Origin: Achromobacter spanius
GTDB taxonomy: Bacteria > Pseudomonadota > Gammaproteobacteria > Burkholderiales > Burkholderiaceae_B
Reading direction: 5' to 3'
Length of the DNA stretch: 64,000 nt
Assembly (NCBI RefSeq): GCF_029637605.1
Contig: NZ_CP121261.1
Span: 310,001-374,000, forward strand
Shown: one piece after another, positions 44,364 to 53,295 of the stretch
Numbering within the stretch: the stretch's first letter is position 1
Layout of the letters: every line of letters begins with the position of its first letter
The notes under the pieces: model-generated
What the model saw: only the letters and a program-made list of their open reading frames with translations
What the model was told of the DNA's origin: nothing
Databases searched by the model: none
Translations under genes and position numbers: made by a program

Positions 44364-45107
44364 TCAGCGTTGGGCCAGCAGGTCGAATTCCATCCGCACT
44401 TTGCGAAACGGAAATTCCAGCCGCGCGAAATACACCACGCGGCCGTCAATGCAGGCATAGCGGCGCAGCTCGGCAACGGGCGACGACACGGGAATCTGCA
44501 AGGATTCGGCCGATTCCTGACCGGCTTCGATCACGTTCAGCACCTGCCGCGCTTCGCTGATGCGGGTGCCGTAGAACTGGTCCAGCACGGGCGCCACCGT
44601 GCTTTTCTGAATGCGGGTGCGATGCTTGCGAAACAGCCCGCTTTCCAGGAACACTTCGCTGTAGCAGAAGGGGCCGGCATCCGTGGTGTGCACGCGTCGC
44701 AGGTACTGGAACAGCCCGCCGCGATCCGCCTCGCAAGGCATGCCCAGTGTGTCGGGCAGCGGGGAATCGGCGCTGGATTCCACCAAGGACACCGTGCCCA
44801 GCTGATTGCTCAGTTCCACGGTTTCGGCCCAGGTCTTGGGGATCAGCAGCGTGGGGGTTTCCGGCAGTTCCGCATTCACGAACGTGCCCGACCCGCGCGA
44901 ACGCCGGATCAGGCCGTCCTGCTCCAACAGGCCGAACGCCTGACGGATGGTCGCCCGCGAGATGCCATAGGTTTCCATCAGCGACTCAAGCGGCGGGATC
45001 TGTTGCCCTGGCCGCCACGTGCGGTTCTGGATATGGCTGCGGAACAGCGCCGCCGCTTGCAGGTAAAGCGGCTGGGGGCTGCGCGAAAAGAGCTTGCGGG
45101 CGGGCAT
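44364..45107 (-). CDS. GntR-family regulator, HutC/UTRA type
   Basis: A 247-residue regulator: GntR winged helix (IPPLESLMETYGISRATIRQ then AFGLLEQDGLIRRSRGSGTF) and a C-terminal UTRA ligand domain ending RLEFPFRKVRMEFDL. It begins 3 nt after the acyl-CoA ligase stop, so it is the third gene of the cyclase-ligase-regulator operon. The 18-bp palindrome at 47872 is its likely operator. Confidence 0.9.
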   Translation of the reverse strand: MPARKLFSRSPQPLYLQAAALFRSHIQNRTWRPGQQIPPLESLMETYGISRATIRQAFGLLEQDGLIRRSRGSGTFVNAELPETPTLLIPKTWAETVELSNQLGTVSLVESSADSPLPDTLGMPCEADRGGLFQYLRRVHTTDAGPFCYSEVFLESGLFRKHRTRIQKSTVAPVLDQFYGTRISEARQVLNVIEAGQESAESLQIPVSSPVAELRRYACIDGRVVYFARLEFPFRKVRMEFDLLAQR

Positions 45108-45110
45108 GGG

Positions 45111-46787
45111 TCAGGGCGTGGGCGGTAAGGATGGATCCGAGAGCATAGCCTCAGCCATGTCGCGCAGCCGGTGTTTCTGGATCTTGACCGAATTGGCGCT
45201 TTCCACCGACGGAAAGGCGTCCAGCACGGTGAAGCCGACCGGGGCCTTGAAGCCGGCCATGGTGGCCTTGCAGGCGGCGGTCCAGCCGGCGGGGTCGGCT
45301 TGGGCGCCGTCATGCAGCAGCACAAAGGCGTAGGGCACGATCTTGCCGTCGCGCGTGGCCCCCACCACCTGGCAGGCGCGCACGCCGGGCAGGGTTTCGA
45401 CCACCTGCTCAATTTCCACGGGGTTCACCAGAAAGCCCGACAGGCGCAGGGAATCTCCCATGCGGGTCTGGAACACAAACTGTCGATCGGTCAGTGTGTA
45501 GCCCAGGTCACCCGTCTTGAAATAGCCGTCATCCGTGACGGCGTTGCGGGTGGCCTCGGGGTTGTCCAGATAGCCTTGCATCAGGCTGGGCGACAGGATT
45601 TCAATTTCGCCCGATTGGCCGTGCCGCAGCACCTGGCCGGTTTCGGGGTCGCGGGCGCGTACCCGCGCCTCGGGGTAGATCAGCGTGCCACCGGGTTGGT
45701 GGCGGGCGGACACGTCGCCGTCAGCCGGGTCACGGGGTTGGCCCGCCACCAGCGCGATCAATTCGCTGGAGCCGTACAGGCCGGTCAGCGGCACGCCCGC
45801 TTCGCGCGCCAGGTCCAGCATGTTGTCCAGCGCCGGCGTGAAGCTGGCGAAGCCGAACAGCCGCGCCGAGGCGAAGGTGCTGGCGGGCGCGCTTTGCATC
45901 ATGCCTACCAGCGCCTCGTTATTGGCATAGGTGTGCGTGACTTTGTAGCGTGCTGTCGCGTCGGCCGATTCGGCGGCGTTGAACACCGGCGCGCAGACCA
46001 CGGGCACGCCTTGCGCCAGACCGCCCGCCAGGGTTGCAAAGCCGAACGCGCCGCAGAACGGCGCGCTGGCCAGCACGCAACTGTGGTCGTCATAGCCAAA
46101 CGCTTGCGCCACCGTGGCGCCGTGCCGCAGCAGCGTTTGCTGGTCATGCAGCACGAACTTGGGTTTGGACGTGGTGCCCGACGTGGTGAAGCACAGCACC
46201 CGGGTGTTGCCCTGCGCGGCGGGCGGCGGCTCCTGGCCTGCCGTCAGGTCAGCGTAGCGATGGGTCGGCTTGCCAGGGATGAATGCGGCGGGCGACGCGG
46301 CGGAGGCGTTCGCGATGGCGTCGTTCAGGGTGGTGTCGTTCGCGGTGGTCTCGTTCGGATCCGGCGCGGCGACGGCGATCACGCCTTGCAGGCGTGTCAG
46401 TTCCGACGACGGGACGGCGGCCAGGATGCCCGCGAAGTCGATGCCCTTGAAGCCCGGCCAAAACACCAGCCAGTCGGCCTGGCCGCGCCCCAGGATGTCG
46501 GCAACCTCTAGTGCGCGAAAGCGCGTGTTGACGGCGAGCACCAGCGCGCCCAGATGCGCGCAGGCCAGGAATGATTCCACCCAGGCGGCGCAGTTGGGCA
46601 GCCAGACCGCCACGCGGTGGCCGGGACGCACGCCGATGCGCGCCAGTCCCGCAGCCAAGGCGCGGCTCTGGGCGCGCAGGCGAGCGGCGCTGATGGGCTG
46701 GTCTTGGTCGATCAACAGGGTCGCTTCGGGGCGACGGACCGCCAGCGCGTCCAGATGTTCGGCGAAGGTCGAGTAAGGCAAGGACAT
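45111..46787 (-). CDS. AMP-dependent acyl-CoA ligase
   Basis: A 558-residue adenylate-forming ligase. The P-loop is FTTSGTTSKPKFVLHD, with Ser where TSGTTG usually has Gly. Other motifs are GLYGSSELIALV (A5), FKTGDLGYTLTDRQ (A7) and a C-terminal SANSVKIQKHRLRDM with the catalytic lysine. A Ser/Ala/Asn/Thr-rich stretch (residues 147-170) looks like a flexible insertion. It probably activates an aromatic or cyclic acid made by the upstream cyclase-family hydrolase; the substrate is unknown. 3-nt gaps on both sides indicate an operon. Confidence 0.87.
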   Translation of the reverse strand: MSLPYSTFAEHLDALAVRRPEATLLIDQDQPISAARLRAQSRALAAGLARIGVRPGHRVAVWLPNCAAWVESFLACAHLGALVLAVNTRFRALEVADILGRGQADWLVFWPGFKGIDFAGILAAVPSSELTRLQGVIAVAAPDPNETTANDTTLNDAIANASAASPAAFIPGKPTHRYADLTAGQEPPPAAQGNTRVLCFTTSGTTSKPKFVLHDQQTLLRHGATVAQAFGYDDHSCVLASAPFCGAFGFATLAGGLAQGVPVVCAPVFNAAESADATARYKVTHTYANNEALVGMMQSAPASTFASARLFGFASFTPALDNMLDLAREAGVPLTGLYGSSELIALVAGQPRDPADGDVSARHQPGGTLIYPEARVRARDPETGQVLRHGQSGEIEILSPSLMQGYLDNPEATRNAVTDDGYFKTGDLGYTLTDRQFVFQTRMGDSLRLSGFLVNPVEIEQVVETLPGVRACQVVGATRDGKIVPYAFVLLHDGAQADPAGWTAACKATMAGFKAPVGFTVLDAFPSVESANSVKIQKHRLRDMAEAMLSDPSLPPTP

Positions 46788-46790
46788 GGC

Positions 46791-47831
46791 TTACACCGTG
46801 GCGATGGGCGTCACGGGTGAACCGACCGCGCCGGGCATGCGCAAGGGCGGGGCGGTCAACAGGAAGCGGTTGCGTCCGTTGGCATGCAGCCAGTCGGCCA
46901 GGTCTTTCAAATACCACAGCTCGGCCAGCGGCACGCCCAGTTTGAAGAGGCAATGGTGGTGCAGCGGCAGGATCGAATGGCCGGGGCCGGAGGTGCGTGC
47001 CGGGTAGGATTCCACCGCGTAGTTGTCGGCGCAAATGGCGGCCACGCCGCTGGCGGAGATCCAGTCCAGCAGTGCGCTATCGGCGCCGTCCAGCACCGCG
47101 CCGGTCTGCTCCAGCGCGTGCGGGTCCGGCTGCCCGTTCATTTCCACCACGCGCTCGGCAAAGCCCGTGCGCAACACCAGCATGTCGCCGGTTTCCACCA
47201 CCACGTTCTGTTCGCGCATGGCGGCTTGCAATTGCTCGTGGCCCACCAGCGTGCGGCCGGGGCCGAAGGCGCGCGCCAGATCCACCAGCACGCCGCGCCC
47301 CTGCATGCCTTTTTCGGCGTAGCGGCTGACGCTGAGTTTGCGCGCATATGAGCCGCCGGGCGGGCAGCAGGCCTCTGGCGACGTGTCGGGGTCGGCACCG
47401 CCAAACACGTCCACCCCGGCGGCATAGCCGTTGTAGTAAACGCGGCGGGCTTCGCCGTCACCTTGAATGTCGAACAGCGCGCCCACGTGGCAAAGGCCGT
47501 CCCACTGCGTGGAATATTGCATCGACAGCGTGACCTGGTCGTCGGACAGCACGTCGACGGCCTCGGGCTGCACCTGCGACATCGCAAAGTTCAGGTACGG
47601 CGTGCCCTCGCGGAAGGTGGGCTTGAGCGTGGGCGCGTGACGGCGGGGGTTGAGCACGTTGCCGCCCGGCAGGTCCAGCGGCAGCGACAGGCAGAACACC
47701 TTGCCCGCCTGCACTTCACGCACCGCCTGCAACACCTTTTCCTCGGTCAGCAGGTTCAGCCGGCCCAGCTCATCGTCCGGCCCGAAGTCGCCCCAGGTGG
47801 ATCCTTCAGGGCGTTGCGTCCAGCGTTTCAT
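46791..47831 (-). CDS. Cyclase-family (kynurenine formamidase-like) metal hydrolase
   Basis: A 346-residue protein of the bacterial cyclase family (PF04199 type). The conserved start WGDFGPDDELGRLNLLT and the metal-site segment MQYSTQWDGLCHVGALFD are seen, with His in CHVG and Asp in QWDG. Long-form members like this (about 330-350 residues) often lie in aromatic degradation clusters with unknown reactions. First gene of the minus-strand operon, divergent from the Bug receptor across the 18-bp palindrome. Confidence 0.85.
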   Translation of the reverse strand: MKRWTQRPEGSTWGDFGPDDELGRLNLLTEEKVLQAVREVQAGKVFCLSLPLDLPGGNVLNPRRHAPTLKPTFREGTPYLNFAMSQVQPEAVDVLSDDQVTLSMQYSTQWDGLCHVGALFDIQGDGEARRVYYNGYAAGVDVFGGADPDTSPEACCPPGGSYARKLSVSRYAEKGMQGRGVLVDLARAFGPGRTLVGHEQLQAAMREQNVVVETGDMLVLRTGFAERVVEMNGQPDPHALEQTGAVLDGADSALLDWISASGVAAICADNYAVESYPARTSGPGHSILPLHHHCLFKLGVPLAELWYLKDLADWLHANGRNRFLLTAPPLRMPGAVGSPVTPIATV

Positions 47832-47871
47832 TTGCTTGTCTCCTATCCGATTTCTGTGTTTTTATAACTAT

Positions 47872-47889
47872 AGTACGTATTTACGTACT
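47872..47889. promoter_or_regulatory. Perfect 18-bp palindrome, probable GntR operator
   Basis: AGTACGTA-TT-TACGTACT has 8-bp perfect arms. It lies in the 120-bp gap between the divergent cyclase and Bug genes and overlaps a -10-like TATAGT. Its position fits repression of both units by the UTRA regulator encoded at 44364. Confidence 0.75.
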
Positions 47890-47951
47890 TTGAGCAGTGA
47901 TCCATTTCAAGAAGAAATCCGCATGCAGCGGATTCAACAGGAGACAAGTTC

Positions 47952-48947
47952 ATGACCTCATTCGTACCCCCGCGCGCCGGGCGGCGCAGGCTGGCTTTGG
48001 CCGCCCTGGCCCTGCTGGCGCTGCCCGTGGCGCATGCCGCGGGCTATCCCGATCATCCCGTCACAGTGGTGGTGCCGTACCCGCCGGGTGGCGGCGCCGA
48101 CATGTTCGGCCGCGCTATCGCCAATGCGCTGCAACCCGGCCTGAAGCAGACGGTGCTGGTTGAAAACAAGCCCGGCGCGGGCGGCAACATCGGCATGGCT
48201 TACGTGGCGCGCGCCAAGGCTGACGGCTACACGCTGGGCCTGGGCACGATCGGCACGCAGACCATCAACCAGTTCCTGTACAGCAACATGGCGTTCGACC
48301 CCGAAAAGGATCTGGTGCCGATCGCGCTGGTGTCCACCACGCCGAACGTCATCGCCGTCAGCGCCAAGTCGCCCTACAAGACGGTGGCCGACATCATCAA
48401 GGCCGCCAAGCAGTCGCCCGACAAGAAGCTGACCTACGCATCGCCGGGCATCGGGTCGTCGGTGCACCTGACGGGCGCGTACTTCGAGTCGATGGCGGGG
48501 GTGACGATGCTGCACGTGCCGTTCAAGGGTACGTCCGCGTCCTTGCCCGCTGTGGCGGGCGGACAGGTGGACCTGCTGTTCGACAACCTGCCCGGCTCGC
48601 TGGCGCAGATCAAGGACGGCGGACTGGTGCGCGGGGTGGCCGTCACCTCGGCGCAGCGCGATCCGTCCGTGCCCAATCTGCCCACCGTTGCCGAATCCGG
48701 CTTGCCGGGGTTTGACGTCACAGCCTGGTTCGCGCTGTACGCGCCGCGCGGCACACCGGCGCCGGTGGTCAAGCAATTGATCGATGCCGCCCGCAGCGGT
48801 CTGCAAGACGCTGCCCTGGCCAAGAATTTCGCCACCATGGGCGCCAAGCCCGGCACGCTGTTCGGCGACGATCTGGCCGCATTCGAACGCGCCGAGCGCA
48901 AGAAGTGGGGCGGGCTCATCAAAGACCAGGGGATCACCGCAAAATGA
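47952..48947 (+). CDS. Bug/TctC-family periplasmic solute receptor
   Basis: A 331-residue receptor with signal peptide (LALAALALLALPVAHAAG) and the Bug signature YPDHPVTVVVPYPPGGGADM followed by FGRAIANAL. GGAGACAAGTTC precedes the ATG. It has no TctAB partner in the window. It is coupled to the SDR downstream by an ATGA overlap and shares the palindromic operator with the cyclase operon, so it probably senses or captures that pathway's substrate. Confidence 0.92.
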   Translation: MTSFVPPRAGRRRLALAALALLALPVAHAAGYPDHPVTVVVPYPPGGGADMFGRAIANALQPGLKQTVLVENKPGAGGNIGMAYVARAKADGYTLGLGTIGTQTINQFLYSNMAFDPEKDLVPIALVSTTPNVIAVSAKSPYKTVADIIKAAKQSPDKKLTYASPGIGSSVHLTGAYFESMAGVTMLHVPFKGTSASLPAVAGGQVDLLFDNLPGSLAQIKDGGLVRGVAVTSAQRDPSVPNLPTVAESGLPGFDVTAWFALYAPRGTPAPVVKQLIDAARSGLQDAALAKNFATMGAKPGTLFGDDLAAFERAERKKWGGLIKDQGITAK

Positions 48948-49666
48948 ACACGCCCATCGCACTTGTCACCGGCGGCAGCCGGGGTATCGGCCGCGCCATC
49001 GTGGCCCGCCTGATCCAGGACGGCTACCAGGTGGTGAATTTCAGCCGGCGGCCGCCCGATGCCCTGCTGCCGGGCGAGACGTTTCGCTCGGTTGACCTGG
49101 GCGATGCGGCGGCCACCCGCGAGGCCGCGCGCGAACTGGCGGCCGAGCGGCCTGTGCTGCATCTGGTGAACAACGCCGGCATGATCCAGGTGGCCAACAT
49201 CGAGGACGTGACCGAGGCGGAGTTGCAGCGCACGCTGGCCTTGAACCTGACCGCGCCCGTGTTGCTGTTGCAGGCGCTGTTGCCCGCCATGCGCGAGGCG
49301 CAGTACGGGCGCGTCGTCAATATCGGCAGCCGTGCCGCGCTGGGCAAGGGCGGGCGCACGGTCTACGGTGCGTCCAAGGCCGGCCTGGCCGGCATGACGC
49401 GCACCTGGGCGCTGGAATTGGCGGCCGACGGCATTACCGTCAACACTGTGGCGCCGGGGCCGATCGCCACCGAACTGTTCAATCAGTCCAACCCGCCCGG
49501 CCAGCCCAAGACCTTGGCGCTGGAAGCGTCCATTCCGGTGCGCCGGGTGGGGCAGCCGGAAGAGGTGGCGCACAGCGTCGCCATGTTCCTGGACAAGCAG
49601 GCGGGCTTCATCACCGGGCAACTGCTGTATGTGTGCGGGGGCATGTCGGTGGGGCTGGCGGGGTAG
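48944..49666 (+). CDS. SDR-family oxidoreductase
   Basis: A 240-residue classical SDR: TGGSRGIGRAI at residues 8-18, NNAGM, NIGSRAALG with the serine, YGASKAGL with the Tyr-Lys pair, and a C-terminal GFITGQLLYVCGGMSVG. The start at 48944 is set by the ATGA overlap with the Bug gene. It probably oxidises a hydroxy intermediate of the cluster at 44-50 kb. Confidence 0.9.
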   Translation: MNTPIALVTGGSRGIGRAIVARLIQDGYQVVNFSRRPPDALLPGETFRSVDLGDAAATREAARELAAERPVLHLVNNAGMIQVANIEDVTEAELQRTLALNLTAPVLLLQALLPAMREAQYGRVVNIGSRAALGKGGRTVYGASKAGLAGMTRTWALELAADGITVNTVAPGPIATELFNQSNPPGQPKTLALEASIPVRRVGQPEEVAHSVAMFLDKQAGFITGQLLYVCGGMSVGLAG

Positions 49667-49675
49667 CGCGTGGGG

Positions 49676-50659
49676 TCAGGGCTCCGGCCTGTCGTGCAAA
49701 GGCCCCACGTGTTGCTGGACCGATTTCTTCGACATCTTACCGGTGGCTTGCAACGCGCTGGCGCGCTCCTGGCGCAGCCGCCGCAGCACTTCGGTGGGCG
49801 CCACGCCGAAGTGCGCGGCGAACTTGCGCTGGAAGGTGCGGCGCGACATCTGGCAGGCATCTGCCATGTCGTCCACCGACCAGCGTGCCGACAGCTTCGC
49901 CTCAATCTTCTCGACCAGATCCCGGAACGGCGCGGCTACACGGTCTTGCAGGCGCAGCGTCTGGCTGTACTGACGCTGGTCGCCATCGCGCCGCATGAAC
50001 ACGACCAGCCGGCGCGCCACTTGTTGCGACAGCGCCGCGCCCACGTCGCGTTCGATCAGCGCCAAGGCCAGGTCGATGCCCGCCGTCACGCCCGCCGATG
50101 TCCAGTACTTGCCGCTTTCAATGAAGATGCGGTCGTCTTGCACGCGCAGCGCGGGGTACTTCTGTCGCAGTCGGTCGGCCGAGCGCCAATGCGTGGTGAC
50201 GGCGCGGCCATCCAGCAGGCCGGCCGCGGCCAGCACGAAGGCGCCGGTACACACGCTGCACGTGCGCGGCGCGCCGACGTCGCGGCGGCGCAACCAGGCC
50301 ATCGTTTCGGCATGGGCGCTGGCGCGGTCCGCGCCGGGGCCGCCCGGCACCAGCAGCATGTCAATGGGCGCGTCGCCGTCTTGTTCGAAGGTGCCGTCCA
50401 CCTGCATGCGCAGGCCTTGTTCCCAGGTGCTGACGACCGGCGTGGCGGCGATCGTGCTCAACTGGTAGAGCGGCTGCCCCGCCTCTTCGTTGGCGGAACT
50501 GAATGCCTGCCAGGGGCCCGCCAGGTCCAGCGGCTGGAACCCGTCGTACAGCATGAACAACACGCGCCGTGGCGCGGTTTGCCCGCATTCTGGCGCACTG
50601 GCGTGGGCGCGTCCGCCTATGCTGGACGCTGGCGTTTCTGAGGGAGCATCGTCATGCAT
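49676..50659 (-). CDS. GlxA-family transcriptional regulator (DJ-1/PfpI domain plus AraC HTH)
   Basis: A 327-residue protein. Residues 33-200 form a DJ-1/PfpI-like domain (VLFMLYDGFQPLDLAGPWQA, VPGGPG, CSVCTGAFVLAAAGLLDGR with the nucleophile-site cysteine). The C-terminus is an AraC double helix-turn-helix (WSVDDMADACQMSRRTFQRK, FGVAPTEVLRRLRQERA). The chosen ATG lies inside the ATGCAT hexamer that also starts the divergent gene at 50654. The first 32 residues are not conserved, but no better start is seen; AGAGA lies 8 nt upstream. Confidence 0.82.
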   Translation of the reverse strand: MHDDAPSETPASSIGGRAHASAPECGQTAPRRVLFMLYDGFQPLDLAGPWQAFSSANEEAGQPLYQLSTIAATPVVSTWEQGLRMQVDGTFEQDGDAPIDMLLVPGGPGADRASAHAETMAWLRRRDVGAPRTCSVCTGAFVLAAAGLLDGRAVTTHWRSADRLRQKYPALRVQDDRIFIESGKYWTSAGVTAGIDLALALIERDVGAALSQQVARRLVVFMRRDGDQRQYSQTLRLQDRVAAPFRDLVEKIEAKLSARWSVDDMADACQMSRRTFQRKFAAHFGVAPTEVLRRLRQERASALQATGKMSKKSVQQHVGPLHDRPEP

Positions 50660-51328
50660 GTGAATTTTCTCTTGTTCGAAGGGCTGACCCAGCTGGACAT
50701 GACCGGACCCTACGAGGTCTTGGCGAACGCGCCGGGCTTTACCGTGGATTTTGTCGCAAAAACGCGCGAGCCGGTACGGTGCGATCGCGGCCTGCAATTC
50801 GTGCCCACGCAAACCCTTGCGTCGGCGCGGCAATGCGACCTGCTGGTGGTGCCGGGCGGGCCGGGCACGGATGATGCCATCGTGGATGCGGACTGGGTGG
50901 CGTTCACGCGCACGCAGGGCCTGGCCGCGCAAACCATCTTTGGTATCTGCACGGGGTCGCTGCTGCTGGGCGCGGCGGGCCTCTTGCGCGGCAAGCGCGC
51001 GTCCAGCCACTGGCGCGCGCGCGAATTGCTGGCGCGCTTTGGTGCGATTCCCAGCGATGAACGCCTGTGTGTCGACGGCAATATCTACACGGCCGGGGGC
51101 GTGACGTCCGGCATCGACATGGGCCTGAAAGTGGTGGCGGCGCTGTGTGGTGTAGACGTGGCCAAGCTGATCCAGTTGCAGATCGAATACGACCCCAAGC
51201 CGCCGTTCCCGGGCGGCACGCCGGCCACGTCCGAGCCCGCCGTGGTGGAGCGCTATCTGGCCATGTCAGAAGCGCGCTTCGCGCGGCGGTCGGCGGCGGT
51301 GGACCGCGCCGCCGCCGCCATGCCCTAG
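50654..51328 (+). CDS. DJ-1/PfpI family protein, isonitrile hydratase-like
   Basis: A 224-residue protein: FEGLTQLDMTGPYEVLANAP, VVPGGPGTDDAI, and GICTGSLLLGAAGLLRGK with the nucleophile cysteine. This pattern fits the isonitrile hydratase (InhA) branch, but other DJ-1 activities are possible. AGGGAG lies 8 nt before the ATG. It is divergent from the GlxA-type regulator that carries the same kind of domain and probably controls it. Confidence 0.88.
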   Translation: MHVNFLLFEGLTQLDMTGPYEVLANAPGFTVDFVAKTREPVRCDRGLQFVPTQTLASARQCDLLVVPGGPGTDDAIVDADWVAFTRTQGLAAQTIFGICTGSLLLGAAGLLRGKRASSHWRARELLARFGAIPSDERLCVDGNIYTAGGVTSGIDMGLKVVAALCGVDVAKLIQLQIEYDPKPPFPGGTPATSEPAVVERYLAMSEARFARRSAAVDRAAAAMP

Positions 51329-51384
51329 GCTATCGGGCTGCCTTGCTTGGGCCGCGCGACTTGGGCCCTGCTACTTGGGCCGCG

Positions 51385-53295
51385 CTACTTGCCGAAGGCG
51401 TAGCTGCCTTCATCCACGTCGGTGTCCACGCTCGGGTCCACATTCGGGTCCTTGATCTTCGGGGGCGTGGCGCCGTCTTGCAGCATTTCGGCGGCCGTCA
51501 AACCCTTGGTCAGTTCCAGGGCCTGGCGTTCGAACAGGCGCCGATACAGGCCGCCCTGCAAACGGATCAACTGGTCATGGCTGCCTTCTTCGATGATGCG
51601 GCCACGGTCCATCACCAGCAGGCGGTCCAGGGCGCGCACGGTCGACAGGCGGTGCGCCACCACCAGCGTGGTGCGGCCCACCATCAGGCGGTCCATGGCC
51701 TGCTGGATCAGCACTTCGCTTTCGCTGTCCAGGCTGGAGGTGGCCTCGTCCAGGATCAGGATGGGCGAGTCCGCCAGGAAGGCGCGCGCGATCGCCACGC
51801 GCTGGCGTTCGCCGCCCGACAGCTTGATGCCGCGTTCGCCCACCAGCGTGTCGTAGCCCTTGGGCAGCGTCATGATGAAGTCATGCGCGCTGGCCAGCCG
51901 CGCCGCCTGCTCGATCTCGGCCTGCGTCGCGCCGGGCCGGGCATAGGCGATGTTCTCAGCCAGCGTGCGGTGAAACAGCACCGGGTCCTGCTGCACGATC
52001 GCGATCTGGCTGCGCAACGACGCCTGCTTCACCTGGGCGATGTCTTGCCCATCAATGGTGATGCGGCCGTCGTTCACGTCATACAGGCGTTGAATCAGCT
52101 TGATGAACGTGGTCTTGCCCGAGCCCGAATGGCCCACCAGACCGACGCGTTCTCCGGGCGCGATGCGCGCGGAGAAATTCTGGTACAGCGCCGTGTTGTG
52201 CGCGCCATAGCGGAAGGTCACGTCTTCAAAGCGGATTTCACCTTCGCGAATGTTGATGGCGCGCGCGCCCGGACGGTCGGCCACGCCCAGGGGCTGGCGT
52301 CCCATCGCCACCAGTTCTTCCATGTCGTTGACCGAGCGTTGCAGGTTGCGGATATGCATGCCCACGTCGCGCAGATAGCCTTGCAGCATGAAGAACATCG
52401 TCAAGGTGAAAGTGATGTCGCCCACGGTGGCCTGGTTGCGCGACCAGAGCAGCAGGGACGCGCCCAGAATGGCGGCCTGCATCGCCACCAGCATCGCGCC
52501 CTGGATACCGCCGTTCAGCGTGGCGCGTACCCAGGTGCGGCGCGTGCGATGGCGCCACTTGTTCACCACGCGATCCAGCCGCGCTTCTTCACGCGCTTCC
52601 GCGCCGAAGGCCTTGACCACGGCATTGCAACTGACGGCGTCGGCCAGCGCGCCGCCCATGCGCGTGTCCCAGGCGTTGCCCAGGCGCGCGGCCGGGGCCA
52701 CATAACCCAGCGACAACGCCGCGGTGACGGCGATATACAGCACCGAACCCAGGCCCACCACCAAGCCCATCAAGGGCCAGTGCGCGCCCAGCAGGGCGGT
52801 GGCGCCCACCAGCATCACCACGGATGGCAACAGCGCGATCAGCAGCGTGTCGTTCAGGATGTCCACGGCCCACATGCCGCGCGTGATCTTGCGCACGGTG
52901 GAACCCGCGAAGCTGTTGGCATGCCAGTCGGTGGAAAAGCGCTGCACGCGGTAGAAGGCGTTGGACACGATCCCATTCATCATCTTCAACGTAAACGTGA
53001 TGATGTTCTGGAACACGGCCTGGCGCAGCAGCGTGCCGCCCACGCCCAGCGCCACCAGCAGCCAGAAGGCCGTGATGGCGGCGTCCCAGGCCAGCGCATC
53101 GCCGCTCGAGCCCGACGCCACGGCGTCAACCAGGCGGCCGGCATACATCGGCGTCAGGATGTCGGCCACGGCCGACAGCAAGGCCAGCAGCACGATGACC
53201 ACGGTGCGCCAGGGCTGCAAGACCCAATGCTTGAAGGTAAAGCCCAGGACGTCCTTGAAGGCCTGTCCTCGAAAGTCGATTTTTTTTCTAGCCAT
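51385..53295 (-). CDS. ABC exporter, fused permease and ATPase (MsbA/HlyB type)
   Basis: A 636-residue half-transporter. Membrane domain residues 20-330 have about six helices. The ATPase domain has Walker A GHSGSGKTT near 386-394, signature LSGGERQRVAIA and Walker B SPILILDEATSSLD. It should act as a homodimer exporting a lipid, peptide or drug. The ATG at 53295 has no obvious ribosome site, and its early codons include a run of eight A. An 18-codon leader ORF with a strong ribosome site lies 165 nt upstream on the same strand. Confidence 0.88.
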   Translation of the reverse strand: MARKKIDFRGQAFKDVLGFTFKHWVLQPWRTVVIVLLALLSAVADILTPMYAGRLVDAVASGSSGDALAWDAAITAFWLLVALGVGGTLLRQAVFQNIITFTLKMMNGIVSNAFYRVQRFSTDWHANSFAGSTVRKITRGMWAVDILNDTLLIALLPSVVMLVGATALLGAHWPLMGLVVGLGSVLYIAVTAALSLGYVAPAARLGNAWDTRMGGALADAVSCNAVVKAFGAEAREEARLDRVVNKWRHRTRRTWVRATLNGGIQGAMLVAMQAAILGASLLLWSRNQATVGDITFTLTMFFMLQGYLRDVGMHIRNLQRSVNDMEELVAMGRQPLGVADRPGARAINIREGEIRFEDVTFRYGAHNTALYQNFSARIAPGERVGLVGHSGSGKTTFIKLIQRLYDVNDGRITIDGQDIAQVKQASLRSQIAIVQQDPVLFHRTLAENIAYARPGATQAEIEQAARLASAHDFIMTLPKGYDTLVGERGIKLSGGERQRVAIARAFLADSPILILDEATSSLDSESEVLIQQAMDRLMVGRTTLVVAHRLSTVRALDRLLVMDRGRIIEEGSHDQLIRLQGGLYRRLFERQALELTKGLTAAEMLQDGATPPKIKDPNVDPSVDTDVDEGSYAFGK

